A stretch of DNA of 64,000 nucleotides from Terrimesophilobacter sp963702165 (GTDB lineage Bacteria; Actinomycetota; Actinomycetes; Actinomycetales; Microbacteriaceae): NCBI GenBank assembly GCA_963702165.1, contig OY969722.1, positions 124,001 to 188,000 of the forward strand. Direction: 5' to 3'. Below the pieces are notes generated by a model that saw only the letters and a program-made list of their open reading frames with translations, had not been told where the DNA came from and did no database searches. Below, one piece after another: positions 43,929 to 53,348 of the stretch. The translations under genes were made by a program, and so were the position numbers. Numbering within the stretch: the stretch's first letter is position 1; each line of letters opens with the position of its first letter.

Positions 43929-44772
43929 TTGGCAGTCGTACGTGCGGCAATCACCCAGACCACCTGGACCGGCGATAAAGAGTCGATGCTCGACAAGCAC
44001 GAGCAGTTCGCCCGGCGAGGCAGCAGCAGATGGTGCGCAGATCATCTGCTTCCAGGAGCTCTTCTACGGTCCGTACTTCGGGATCACCGAGGATCCGAAG
44101 TACTACGACTACGCGGAGCCTGCGGACGGGCCGATCGTGCAGCGCTTCGCAGCGCTCGCGAAGGAGCTGGGGATGGTCATGGTGCTCCCGATCTACGAGG
44201 AGGACCAGCCGGGCGTCTACTACAACACCGCGGTCGTCGTCGATGCCGACGGGACGATCCTCGGCAAGTACCGCAAGCACCACATCCCGAACCTCGACAA
44301 GTTCTGGGAGAAGTTCTACTTCCGGCCCGGCAACCTCGGCTACCCGGTCTTCAACACCGCGGTCGGCCCGGTCGGCGTGTACATCTGCTACGACCGTCAC
44401 TTCCCCGAGGGGTGGCGCGAACTCGGGCTGAACGGCGCGCAGATCGTCTTCAACCCCAACGCGACGAAGCCGGGGCTCTCCAACCGACTGTGGGAGATCG
44501 AGCAGCCCGCCGCCGCAGCAGCCAACGGCTACTTCGTGGCGGCACCCAACCGGGTCGGCACCGAAGACAACGAGTACGGCGACCTCGCGGTCACCTTCTA
44601 CGGCTCGAGCCAGTTCGTGGACCCGCAGGGCAACCTCGTCGGCGAGTACGGCAGCAACGAGCACGAGGAGGTCGTCATCCGCGACCTGGACCTCGACATG
44701 ATCCGGCAGGTGCGCAACGACTGGCAGTTCTACCGCGACCGCCGCCCGGAGTCCTACACAGTCGATTCCTAA
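43929..44772 (+). pseudogene. Nitrilase-superfamily amidohydrolase (beta-ureidopropionase type), one frameshift
   Basis: TTG 43929 with GGAGGA starts AVVRAAITQTTWTGDKESML. After residue ~28 the frame breaks and resumes one frame over at AAADGAQIICFQELFYGPYFG. Removing one G near 44014 (CCCGGCGAG to CCCGCGAG) gives a 280-residue protein with the full C-N hydrolase triad: Glu in ICFQELF, Lys in GKYRKHHIPN and Cys in GVYICYDRHFPEGWR. It would hydrolyse N-carbamoyl-beta-amino acids after the dihydropyrimidinase step. The upstream gene product and downstream order fit reductive pyrimidine or hydantoin breakdown. Confidence 0.88.
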
Positions 44773-44795
44773 GCCGTAACGGGAGGCGATCACAC

Positions 44796-46215
44796 GTGAA
44801 GACCCTCATCAAGAACGGAACAGTCGTCAACGCCACCGGCACAGCGGTCGCCGACGTGCTCATCGACGGCGAGACGATCGCCGCTGTGCTCGCGCCGGGG
44901 TCGAGGCTGCTGGGCTTCGACATCGAAGGCAACGTGGACACCGTGATCGACGCGGCCGGCAGGTACGTCATCCCCGGCGGCATCGACGCGCACACCCACA
45001 TGGAGATGCCGTTCGGCGGCACGAACGCGTCCGACACCTTCGAGACCGGGACGCGAGCGGCGGCCCACGGCGGCACGACCAGCATCGTCGACTTCGTCGT
45101 GCAGTACCCGGACCAGAACGTGCTCGACCAGTACAACGCCTGGCACGAGAAGGCCGGCGGGCAACTGTGCGATCGACTACGGATTCCACCAGATCCTGTC
45201 CGATGTGCAGGAGTCGTCGCTCACCGCGATGGACGAGCTGATCGACGAGGGTGTGACCAGCTTCAAGCTGTTCATGGCCTACAAGGGCGTGTTCCTCTCG
45301 GACGACGGGCAGATCCTGCGCGCGTTCCAGAAGGGCGCCCAGAACGGCGCGATGATGATGATGCATGCCGAGAACGGCGCCATCATCGACGTGCTCGTGC
45401 AGCAGGCGATCGAGGCAGGCAACACGTCGCCGTACTACCACGGGCTCACCAGGCCGTGGCAGGCGGAGGAGGAGGCGACTCACCGCGCCATCATGATCGC
45501 CGACCTCACCGGTGCACCGCTGTACGTGGTGCACGTCTCAGCGAAGCAGGCGGTAGAGCAGATCGCGGCAGCACGCGACCGGGGGCTGAACGTATTCGGC
45601 GAGACCTGCCCGCAGTACCTGTACCTGTCGCTCGAGGAGCAGCTCGGCGCGCCGGGGTTCGAGGGCGCGAAGTGGGTGTGCTCGACACCGCTGCGGTCCC
45701 GCGAGGAGGGCCACCAGAACCACATGTGGCAGAGCCTGCGCACCAACGACCTGCAGATGGTCTCCACCGACCACTGCCCGTTCTGCATGAAGGACCAGAA
45801 GGAGATGGGCAAGGGCGACTTCTCCAAGATCCCGAACGGCATCGGCGGGGTCGAGCACCGGATGGACCTCATGTACCAGGGAGTCGTCGACGGGCAGATC
45901 TCGCTGGCCCGCTGGGTCGAGCTCACCTCCACAACGCCCGCCCGGATGTTCGGAATGTACGGCAAGAAGGGCGTCATCCAGCCCGGAGCCGACGCCGACG
46001 TCGTCATTTACGACCCGAACGGGCACACCTCGATCGGCCTGGGCAAGACCCACCACATGAACATGGACTACTCCGCCTACGAGGGCTTCGAGATCGACGG
46101 CCACGTCGACACGGTGCTCTCCCGCGGCCGGGTGATCGTCGATGGCGACGAGTACCTCGGACGCAAGGGCGACGGGCAGTACATCAAGCGTGGCCTGACC
46201 CAGTACCTGAGCTGA
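44796..46215 (+). pseudogene. hydA: Dihydropyrimidinase/hydantoinase, one frameshift
   Basis: GTG 44796 with GGGAGG upstream. The first frame has metal ligands HTHMEM near residue 66. It breaks at ~45159-45161 (GGCGGGCAAC, expected GGCGGCAAC), and the second frame continues IDYGFHQILSDVQESSLTAM. The corrected product is 472 residues with the carboxylated Lys in FKLFMAYKG, His in MMHAENG and VVHVSAKQA, and Asp in STDHCPFC. It opens dihydrouracil, dihydrothymine or hydantoin rings to N-carbamoyl amino acids. It lies between the nitrilase and LLM genes of one operon. Confidence 0.92.
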
Positions 46216-46223
46216 GGCGCGAC

Positions 46224-47252
46224 ATGGACTTCGGAGCAGTACTCCAGACCAACCCGCCCGCAGCGCGAACCGTGCACCTTGCGAAACTCGCGGAACAGTA
46301 CGGGTTCAGCCACGTGTGGACGTTCGACTCGCACCTGCTGTGGCAGGAGCCCTACGTCATCTACAGCAAGATCCTCGACGAGACGCACCGGGTGATCGTC
46401 GGCCCGATGGTCACCAACCCGGCCACCCGCGACTGGACGGTCACCGCATCCATCTTCGCGACCCTCAACGAGATGTACGGCAACCGCACCATCTGCGGCA
46501 TCGGTCGCGGCGACTCCGCCGTGCGCGTCACCAACGGCGCGCCGACGACGCTGAAGACGCTGCGCGAGGCCGTGCACGTGATCCGTGAGCTCGCCAACAG
46601 CCGCAGCGTCGAGTACAACGATGCCCGGCTGCAGTTTCCGTGGAGCCACGGTTCCAGGCTGGATGTCTGGGTCGCCGCGTACGGTCCGCTCGCGCTGAAG
46701 CTCGCCGGTGAGGTCGGGGACGGCTTCATCCTGCAGCTGGCCGACGTCGACATCGCCAAGTGGATGATCAAGACCGTTCGGGATGCCGCGGAGGCCGCCG
46801 GCCGTGATCCGATGAGCGTGAAGTTCTGCGTCGCGGCGCCGATGTACATCGGCGACGACTGGGAGCACATGCGCGACCAGAGCCGCTGGTTCGGCGGGAT
46901 GGTCGGCAACCACGTGGCCGACATCGTCGCGAAGTATGGCGCGGAAGCCGAGGGAGCGCATGTCGTCCCGACCGCGCTGACCGACTACATCAAGGGTCGC
47001 GACGAGTACGACTACAACGAGCACGGCCGCGCGGGCAACGTCCACACGCAGTTCGTGCCGGACGAGATCGTCGACCGCTTCTGCATCCTGGGAACCGCGG
47101 CCGACCACATCGCCAAGCTCGAGGAGCTGAAGGCGATCGGCGTCGACCAGTTCGCCGGTTACCTGCAGCACGACAACAAGGAGGAGACACTCCGTGTCTA
47201 CGGGGAGACCGTGATCCCCGCACTCACCGACCCGATCATCGCGAAGGGATAG
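46224..47252 (+). CDS. F420-type LLM-class oxidoreductase of the pyrimidine catabolic cluster
   Basis: 342 residues, intact, ATG eight bases after the hydantoinase stop. Luciferase-like TIM barrel: MDFGAVLQTNPPAARTVHLA start, GFSHVWTFDSHLLWQEPYV near 26-45, NEMYGNRTICGIGRGDSAVR near 84, VWVAAYGPLALKLAGEVGDG near 145. From memory this is the CPS_4043-type family of putative F420-dependent enzymes, close to methylene-tetrahydromethanopterin reductase. Within this cluster it may oxidise or reduce the pyrimidine ring or a breakdown product. Use of F420 is inferred from family and from the neighbouring F420 genes. Confidence 0.88.
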   Translation: MDFGAVLQTNPPAARTVHLAKLAEQYGFSHVWTFDSHLLWQEPYVIYSKILDETHRVIVGPMVTNPATRDWTVTASIFATLNEMYGNRTICGIGRGDSAVRVTNGAPTTLKTLREAVHVIRELANSRSVEYNDARLQFPWSHGSRLDVWVAAYGPLALKLAGEVGDGFILQLADVDIAKWMIKTVRDAAEAAGRDPMSVKFCVAAPMYIGDDWEHMRDQSRWFGGMVGNHVADIVAKYGAEAEGAHVVPTALTDYIKGRDEYDYNEHGRAGNVHTQFVPDEIVDRFCILGTAADHIAKLEELKAIGVDQFAGYLQHDNKEETLRVYGETVIPALTDPIIAKG

Positions 47253-47255
47253 CAC

Positions 47256-48167
47256 ATGGCATCCGTCCCCCTCGCGCGTACCCGCACCCGGCGCAAGGGG
47301 ACACAGCTCGGACGCTGGCTATTCGGGGTGCTCGGCCTGGTGGTGGTCGCCCTCGCGTGGGAGGGCTACAAGCTGCTCGGCCCGGCCGACGGGCTGGTCA
47401 TCGCAGGCACCCGGGTGCTGCCGCGCACGAGCGACCTCGCCATGCCGCACGTGTGGGACATGTTCACGCGGCTGGCTGAGCCGGTGACGAGCGCAGCGAA
47501 CGCGCGGCCGCTGTGGCTCGAGGTGGCGATCGCGGCCACCCTGACCTTGGGCATCGCCGCGGTCGGCTGGCTCATCGGCCTCGTGGTCGGCGTCGGACTC
47601 GCCCTCGTGATGCAGCGGTGGAGGATCGCCGAGTGGTCGATCCTGCCGTGGATCATCCTCAGCCAGACCATTCCGCTCATCGCCTTCGCCCCTGTGGTGC
47701 GCAGCTGGGGTTCGCGCATCAAGATCGGCGCGTTCGAGTGGGACGACTGGATGTCGGTCGCCCTCATCGCGTCCTATCTCGCCTTCTTCCCGATCGCCGT
47801 GGGCGCGCTCAAGGGACTGCAGGCACCCGATCGGCTCCACGTCGAGCTCATGCGCACCTACGCCTCCGGATGGTGGCAGATGCTGGTGAAGCTGCGGCTG
47901 CCTGCCGCGGTGCCCTACCTGCTGCCCGCGCTGCGGCTGGCCGCCGCCACCGCGGTCGTCGGTGCGATCGTCGCCGAGGTGTCGACCGGTCTGCAGGGCG
48001 GAATCGGCCGACTGCTGATCAGCTACGCCGGGCAGGCCTCTGGCGACCCGGCGAAGGCGTGGGCGCCCATCTTCGGCGCCATCGTGCTGGGGCTGGTCGC
48101 GGCCGGCTCGGTCGCGCTGCTGGGCCTGATTCTCAAGAAGTACCGACGCTCGGAGGTAACCGCATGA
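47256..48167 (+). CDS. ABC transporter permease (SsuC/ThiX type), pyrimidine cluster
   Basis: 303 residues, intact. About six membrane helices with the binding-protein-dependent EAA-like loop near residue 200 (LMRTYASGWWQMLVKLRLPAAVPYLLPALRLA). It pairs with the second permease at 48987, the ATPase at 48164 and the NMT1-type binding protein at 49826 to form an importer with two different permeases. It overlaps the ATPase gene by four bases. The substrate is probably a pyrimidine or hydantoin, from context. Confidence 0.87.
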   Translation: MASVPLARTRTRRKGTQLGRWLFGVLGLVVVALAWEGYKLLGPADGLVIAGTRVLPRTSDLAMPHVWDMFTRLAEPVTSAANARPLWLEVAIAATLTLGIAAVGWLIGLVVGVGLALVMQRWRIAEWSILPWIILSQTIPLIAFAPVVRSWGSRIKIGAFEWDDWMSVALIASYLAFFPIAVGALKGLQAPDRLHVELMRTYASGWWQMLVKLRLPAAVPYLLPALRLAAATAVVGAIVAEVSTGLQGGIGRLLISYAGQASGDPAKAWAPIFGAIVLGLVAAGSVALLGLILKKYRRSEVTA

Positions 48168-48991
48168 TCGAGACGACCCCCACCCGATCCGCCGACGCAG
48201 TCACCGTGACCGGCGTCGACAAGGTCTTCTCGACCGGGAAGGGAGAGGTCCGCGCGCTCGACGGCATCGACCTGACGGTCGGGGCCGGGGAGTTCGTCTC
48301 GCTGATCGGACCATCCGGATGCGGGAAGAGCACGCTGCTGCGGCTCATCGCCGACCTGGACGAGCCGACCGCGGGAGAGATCCGCGTGTTCGGCAAGACC
48401 GGCAAGCCGGGCGCGGGTCGACCAGGACTACGGCATCGCCTTCCAGCAGGCGGGCCTGCTGCCGTGGCGGACGGTCGCGGACAACATCGCGCTGCCCCTC
48501 GAACTGCACAAGGTGGGCGTCGCCCAGCGCGCGCGCGCGGGTCGCGGAGCTGATCGAACTGGTCGGCCTCGGCGACTTCGGCGAGAGGTACCCTGACCAG
48601 CTCTCCGGCGGCATGCAGCAACGCGTCGCGATCGCGCGGGCGCTCGCCGAGAAGCCGAACCTGCTGCTCATGGACGAGCCGTTCGGGGCGCTCGACGAGA
48701 TGACCCGCGAGTACCTGCAGACCGAGCTGCTGCGGATCAGCGCCGAGACGCGCGCCGCGGTGGTGTTCGTCACCCACTCCATCCCCGAGGCCGCGTTCCT
48801 GTCCGACCGGGTCGTCGTGATGTCACCGCGACCGGGCCGCATCGAGGAGATCGTGCCGATCCGGCTCGGGTCCCCGTCGAGCCGCAGCGACGACATCCGG
48901 GAGGACGCCGCCTACTTCGAGATGGTCACAGCCGTCCGCGAGGTGCTGCACGGTGGCGCGGCGATCCCCAAGGGCGTGGAGACGCGATGGA
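48164..48991 (+). pseudogene. ABC transporter ATP-binding protein (SsuB/ThiZ type), two frameshifts
   Basis: The ATG overlaps the preceding stop. Frame 1 gives Walker A GPSGCGKSTLLRLIADLDEP. It breaks near 48411-48417 (CCGGGCGCGGG). Frame 2 gives DQDYGIAFQQAGLLPWRTVADN up to QRAR. It breaks again near 48538-48541 (GCGCGGGTCG). Frame 3 gives signature LSGGMQQRVAIARALAE, Walker B LLLMDEPFGALDEMT and ...AIPKGVETR. Dropping one G at each break, and one at 48989-48990, yields 274 residues ending in TGA that overlaps the next ATG. All motifs survive, so errors in the sequence are likelier than gene decay. Confidence 0.85.
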
Positions 48992-49771
48992 ACCGGGCGC
49001 TGCGGGGCGGGTCGGTGAGGATCCTCGCACCGATTGTGCGTCGGTCTGGTCATCGTCACCGGATGGCAGCTGCTGTGCGGGCAGCGGGCTGATCGAGGCG
49101 TACCTGCTGCCGAGCCCCGTCGCCATCGGTGAGCAGATCGTCGAATTCGCCCCCAGCATGGTGTCCGCGGTCCGGGATCACCGGACTGAATGCTCTCATC
49201 GGTCTCATCCTCGGCGCGATCCTCGGCATCCTGACGGCGCTGCTCGCGGTCGGTCTGCGAGTGATCGACTGGATGGCAGAGCCGATCGTCGCGGCGCTCG
49301 CCGTCATCCCGATCGTCGCCCTCGCGCCGGTGCTGAACACGATGTTCGGCGCCGACTCGCAGTTCGGTCGGCAGGCCATCGCCGCGCTCGCGTCGTTCGT
49401 GCCCGTGTTCATCAACACCGCCCGCGGCCTGCGGCAGACGGCGCCCGTGCACCGGGACCTGATGCGGGCCTACGCGGCCACCGGCGACGCAGGTCATGCG
49501 CGCTGTGACCATGCCGACTGCGATCCCGTTCGTCTTCACGGGCATCCGCGTTGCGTCGTCGCTTGCGGTGATCTCAGCGCTCGTCGCCGAGTACTTCGGC
49601 GGCCCGCGCGGCGGGCTCGGCGGACTCATCGCGACGTCCGCGGCCTCAAGCGCCTACCCGCGTGCGTGGGCGTACGTCGTCGCGTCCATCATCCTCGGAC
49701 TCGCGTTCTTCCTGGTCACCATCGCGATCGAGCGCTGGGCGACCGGGCGACGCGCCCCCGTACCGCTATGA
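48987..49771 (+). pseudogene. Second ABC transporter permease of pyrimidine cluster, five single-base insertions
   Basis: Reconstructed from pieces in all three frames: MNRALRGGSVRILAPIV, VGLVIVTGWQLLCG, SGLIEAYLLPSPVAIGEQIVEF, ITGLNALIGLILGAILGI to DLMRAYAAT, then QVMRAVTMPTAIPFVFTGIR to the stop. The breaks are near 48990, 49037, 49080, 49174 and 49487, each explicable as one extra base. Removing five bases gives exactly 260 codons, a normal SsuC/ThiX-type permease with five or six helices and an intact coupling loop. It starts at ATGA overlapping the ATPase stop once corrected. As printed it cannot be translated. Confidence 0.8.
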
Positions 49772-49825
49772 GTGAGCCAGACCACCGTCAATCACGCAAG
49801 GAACTTCTCATCGAAAGGGAGTCAG

Positions 49826-50973
49826 ATGAAGCACAGCACGCGTCGCACAGCGGCGATCGGGGCTGCGGGACTCACCGCAGCACTCATCCTGTCCGCATGC
49901 ACCGGAACCGGCGGGAATACGGATGGCAACGGCGACGGCGATCTCACCCAGGTGAAGCTGCAACTGCAGTGGCTGCCGCAGGGGCAGTTCGCCGGCTACT
50001 TCGCCGCACAGGACCAGGGCTACTTCGAGGATGAAGGGCTCTCGGTCGAGATCATCCCGTCCGGCGGTGACATCGTGCCGCAGGACGCGCTCGCCAACGG
50101 CGACGTGGACTACGCGATAGCGTGGGTGCCCAAGGTGCTCGGGTCGATCGAAGCCGGCGCCAACGTCACCAACATCGCGCAGATCTTCCAACGCTCTGGG
50201 CACGCTGCAGGTGTCCTGGGCCGACTCGGGCATCGACTCGGTCGCCGACTTCGAGGGCCGCAAGATCGGTTCGTGGGGCTTCGGCAACGAGTGGGAGATC
50301 TTCGCTGCGATGGCGGAGGAGGGCCTCGACTCATCGACCGTCGAGATCATCACGCAGGACTTCAACATGAACGCGTTCCTGTCCGGTGACATCGACGCAG
50401 CGCAGGCGATGACGTACAACGAGTACGCGCAACTGCTGGAGTCGACGAACCCTGACACCGGGAAGCTCTACACCGAGAACGACTTCAACGTCATCAGCTA
50501 CCAGGACACGGTCGGCGCCATGCTGCAGGATGCGATCTGGGCAGACACCGAGCGGCTCGCGAACGACAAGGCGTACCAGGAGACCACCGTCGCGTTCCTG
50601 AAGGCGGTCATCAAGGGATGGGCATTCGCCGCCGACGACCCGGAGGCGGCATCGCAGATCACCCTCGCCGCAGGCTCCAACTGGGGTCCCAGCCACGAGC
50701 TGTGGATGGTCAACGAGACCAACAAGCTGATCTGGCCTGCCGAGAACGGAATCGGCGTCATCGACGAGGGCGCGTTCAACTCGACGGTGCAGGCCGCGCT
50801 CAGTGCGGTGAACGAGACCGGCGCGCGCCTCATCACCAAGGAGCCGCCCGCCACCGCGTGGACGAACGAGTACATCGAGCGGGCGCTCAAGGAGCTCGAC
50901 GGATGAGGGACTCGACCTCACCGGGGAGGGCTTCAGCCCGATTCAGGTGACGCTGAAGGAGGGCGGCAACTAG
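49826..50973 (+). pseudogene. NMT1/THI5-type substrate-binding lipoprotein, two frameshifts
   Basis: ATG with AAAGGGAG upstream. Signal peptide and lipobox ILSAC. NMT1-like start VKLQLQWLPQGQFAGYFAAQ near residue 42. The first break near 50197-50199 (TCTGGGCACG) separates IFQRSG from TLQVSWADSGIDSVADFEGR. A second near 50890 (GACGGATGAG) creates a premature TGA at 50904-50906; without it the frame runs on as DDEGLDLTGEGFSPIQVTL to TAG at 50971-50973. The corrected length is 381 residues. Such proteins bind pyrimidine-like ligands for ABC import. Confidence 0.85.
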
Positions 50974-51059
50974 GCAATTTCGGGCCCCTCGGGACTGGCT
51001 CTAGAGTGAGTCTCGAGGGGTTCACCTCGTCTTCACAAGCTCCAACGAAGGACCAATTG

Positions 51060-52394
51060 ATGACCAGCATCGACCAGACCCCACTGAACACCGCAGACGG
51101 GAAGCGCACCTACGACCTGGACCGTTCGCACGTGTTCCATTCCTGGTCGGCTCAGGGTTCGCTCAACCCGTTCGTCGTCGCCGGCGGCAGCGGAAGCACG
51201 GTGTGGGATTACGACGGCAACCGGTACCTCGACTTCTCGAGCCAACTCGTCAACACCAACATCGGCCACCAGCATCCGGCCGTCATCGAGGCAATCACAC
51301 GCCAGGCCGAGACTCTCGCGACCGTGGCGCCGTCCCACGCGAACCTCGCCCGCGGCGAGGCGGCCGAGCGCATCCTGTCGCACGCGCCGGCCGGCTTCTC
51401 GAAGGTGTTCTTCACCAACGGCGGTGCGGATGCGATCGAGAACGCGATCCGGATGGCGCGACTGACCACCGGTCGCGACAAGGTGCTGACCACGTACCGC
51501 TCATACCACGGCAACACCGGCGCGGCGATCGTCGCGACCGGCGACTGGCGGCGGATGCCGAACGAGTACGCGCGCGGCCACGTCCACTTCTTCGGCCCGT
51601 TCCTGTACCGCAGCGAGTTCTGGGCCGAGACGCCAGAGCAGGAGTCGGAGCGTGCGCTGCGTCACCTCGAGCGGGTCATCCAGTCCGAGGGCGCGGACGG
51701 GATCGCCGCGATCCTGCTGGAGACCGTGCCTGGCACCGCCGGCATCCTGATGCCGCCGCCCGGCTACCTGGCGGGCGTGCGCGCTCTGGCCGACAAGTAC
51801 GGGATCAAGCTGATCCTGGACGAGGTCATGGCGGGCTTCGGTCGCACCGGCCGCTGGCTCGCGCTCGACGACTTCGACGTCGTGCCCGACCTGATCACCT
51901 TCGCGAAGGGTGTCAACTCCGGGTACGTCCCGGCCGGCGGTGTGATCATCTCCGACGAGATCGCGGCTGCGTTCGACGACCGGGTCTTCCCCGGCGGGCT
52001 CACTTACTCCGGCCACCCGCTGGCGATGGCCGCCATCGTCGGCGCGCTGGACGCGATGGAGTCCGAGGGCATCGTCGACAACGCCAGGATGATCGGCGAG
52101 CAGCACCTCGGTCCCGGGCTGAGAGAGCTGCAGGAGAAGCATCCGATGATCGGCGAGGTCCGCGGCGTTGGCGTGTTCTGGGCGCTGGACCTTGTGACCG
52201 ACCGCGACACGCGCGAGCCGGTACCGGCATCCGTCATCGGTGGGCTGAAGGCCGACCTGCAGCGCCGCGGCCTGCTGGCGTTCACGGCGGAGAACCGAAT
52301 CCACGTCGTCCCGCCGTGCATCGTCACGCCGGACGAGGTCGCCCGGGCCCTCGCCCTCTACGACGAGGCGTTCACCGCGGCCGAATCCGCCTGA
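51060..52394 (+). CDS. Class III PLP aminotransferase (beta-alanine/omega-amino acid type)
   Basis: 444 residues from ATG 51060 (GAAGGACC upstream), intact. Fold-type I aminotransferase class III: SSQLVNTNIGHQHPAV near 60, FFTNGGADAIENAIRMAR near 116, ILDEVMAGFGRTGRW near 240 and the PLP lysine in LITFAKGVNSGYVPAGGV near 283. As last gene of the cluster it would convert the beta-alanine or beta-aminoisobutyrate released by the nitrilase-type enzyme to the semialdehyde. A hairpin element follows 7 bases after the stop. Confidence 0.9.
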   Translation: MTSIDQTPLNTADGKRTYDLDRSHVFHSWSAQGSLNPFVVAGGSGSTVWDYDGNRYLDFSSQLVNTNIGHQHPAVIEAITRQAETLATVAPSHANLARGEAAERILSHAPAGFSKVFFTNGGADAIENAIRMARLTTGRDKVLTTYRSYHGNTGAAIVATGDWRRMPNEYARGHVHFFGPFLYRSEFWAETPEQESERALRHLERVIQSEGADGIAAILLETVPGTAGILMPPPGYLAGVRALADKYGIKLILDEVMAGFGRTGRWLALDDFDVVPDLITFAKGVNSGYVPAGGVIISDEIAAAFDDRVFPGGLTYSGHPLAMAAIVGALDAMESEGIVDNARMIGEQHLGPGLRELQEKHPMIGEVRGVGVFWALDLVTDRDTREPVPASVIGGLKADLQRRGLLAFTAENRIHVVPPCIVTPDEVARALALYDEAFTAAESA

Positions 52395-52400
52395 CACCCC

Positions 52401-52464
52401 CATTGAGTCGGGAGTTTTTGCCCATATGGGCTGCCTCATAAGGGCAACAACTCCCGACTCAATG
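52401..52464. terminator. Long hairpin after the aminotransferase gene
   Basis: Perfect 16-bp inverted repeat (CATTGAGTCGGGAGTT / AACTCCCGACTCAATG), continued inward by TTGCCC / GGGCAA, giving a stem of about 22 pairs with small bulges and an AT-richer loop. It contains a run of five T. Well placed to end the catabolic operon. Relative of the element at 31464-31528. Confidence 0.75.
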
Positions 52465-52534
52465 CAGGGCGGGCTCAATTCGACCCGGCGACCGGATGCA
52501 GGGGCCCACTGGATGCGGACTCAGGGCTTGGCCG

Positions 52535-52540
52535 TAGGCT
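52535..52540 (+). promoter_or_regulatory. -10-like box of yceD
   Basis: TAGGCT lies three bases before ATG 52544 and exactly six before the in-frame GTG 52547. The six-base spacing seen at other leaderless genes here favours GTG 52547 as the real start. Confidence 0.45.
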
Positions 52541-52543
52541 GGG

Positions 52544-53116
52544 ATGGTGGAGAAGACGTCATCGCCCTACCTCATCAATGTGCGCGACCTCATTCACCGG
52601 CCGGGGGAGCAGCGCGAGCGCGACCTCGAGATCACGACGCCGGATGAGCTCGCCAACGCCGTCATCGGCGTCCGGGCCGGCGAGCCGATCAGTGTGAACG
52701 CGACGCTCGAGTCGCTGCACGACGGGATCCTCGTCAGCGCGGAAGTCGACAGCACCGCGCGGGGTGAGTGCGTGCGCTGCCTCATCGATATCAGCCAAGA
52801 GGTCGAAGTCGATATCCAGGAGCTTTTCGCGTATTCTGTCGACGAAGCTTTTGATTACGTAGTTCAAGGTGATCACGTGAACCTTGAACCGGTGATCAGA
52901 GATGCGGTGGTGCTTTCGCTGCCGTTCCAACCGGTCTGCCAGCCGGACTGCCCCGGCCTGTGCCCACAGTGCGGGGTGCGCCTGCTGGACGAACCCGGCC
53001 ACAAGCACGAAGAGCAAGTCGATCCTCGCTGGTCTGCGCTCGCAGGGCTGGCCGGAGAACCGCAAAACCCAGGCGAGACCGGCACCAAACCGGGTGCCGA
53101 GACAGAAGAGAGATAA
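52544..53116 (+). CDS. yceD: YceD family (DUF177) protein
   Basis: 190 residues from ATG 52544, or 189 from GTG 52547, which fits a leaderless promoter better. DUF177 pattern: YLINVRDLIHRPGEQRE start, RGECVRCLIDISQEV with paired cysteines near 78-81, and the metal-type CQPDCPGLCPQCGVRL cluster near 127-142. It is nearly always encoded just before rpmF and is linked to 23S rRNA maturation or accumulation in other bacteria. rpmF starts four bases later. Confidence 0.92.
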   Translation: MVEKTSSPYLINVRDLIHRPGEQRERDLEITTPDELANAVIGVRAGEPISVNATLESLHDGILVSAEVDSTARGECVRCLIDISQEVEVDIQELFAYSVDEAFDYVVQGDHVNLEPVIRDAVVLSLPFQPVCQPDCPGLCPQCGVRLLDEPGHKHEEQVDPRWSALAGLAGEPQNPGETGTKPGAETEER

Positions 53117-53119
53117 GCA

Positions 53120-53323
53120 ATGGCTGTTCCCAAGCGCAAGATGTCCCGCGCGAGCACCCGTGCGCGCCGCGCACAGTGGAAGGCGACCCCGCCCACGCTC
53201 GTGAAGACCATCGAGGGTGGCAAGGTCGTCTACAGCCTTCCGCACCGCGCGAAGGTCGTCGAGGACTCGGCCGGCACCCCCCTGTACATGGAGTACAAGG
53301 GTCGCAAGGTCGCCGACGTCTGA
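53120..53323 (+). CDS. rpmF: 50S ribosomal protein L32
   Basis: 67 residues, MAVPKRKMSRASTRARRAQW start, the invariant L32 beginning. It is the Cys-less type: the four-Cys zinc site of some L32 proteins is absent, as usual for one of the actinomycete forms. AAGAGAGATAAGC ribosome region upstream. Sits between yceD and rnc in the conserved order. Confidence 0.97.
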   Translation: MAVPKRKMSRASTRARRAQWKATPPTLVKTIEGGKVVYSLPHRAKVVEDSAGTPLYMEYKGRKVADV

Positions 53324-53348
53324 TCATCCGGATGCGGGCGGTGACAGC

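Noticed and set aside
43905..47252. A single 1115-codon open frame across the nitrilase, hydantoinase and LLM region
   Set aside because: It is a patchwork: the nitrilase N-terminus, out-of-frame sequence, the hydantoinase N-terminus, out-of-frame sequence, then the real LLM gene. It arises because the +1 insertions keep the frame open in GC-rich DNA.
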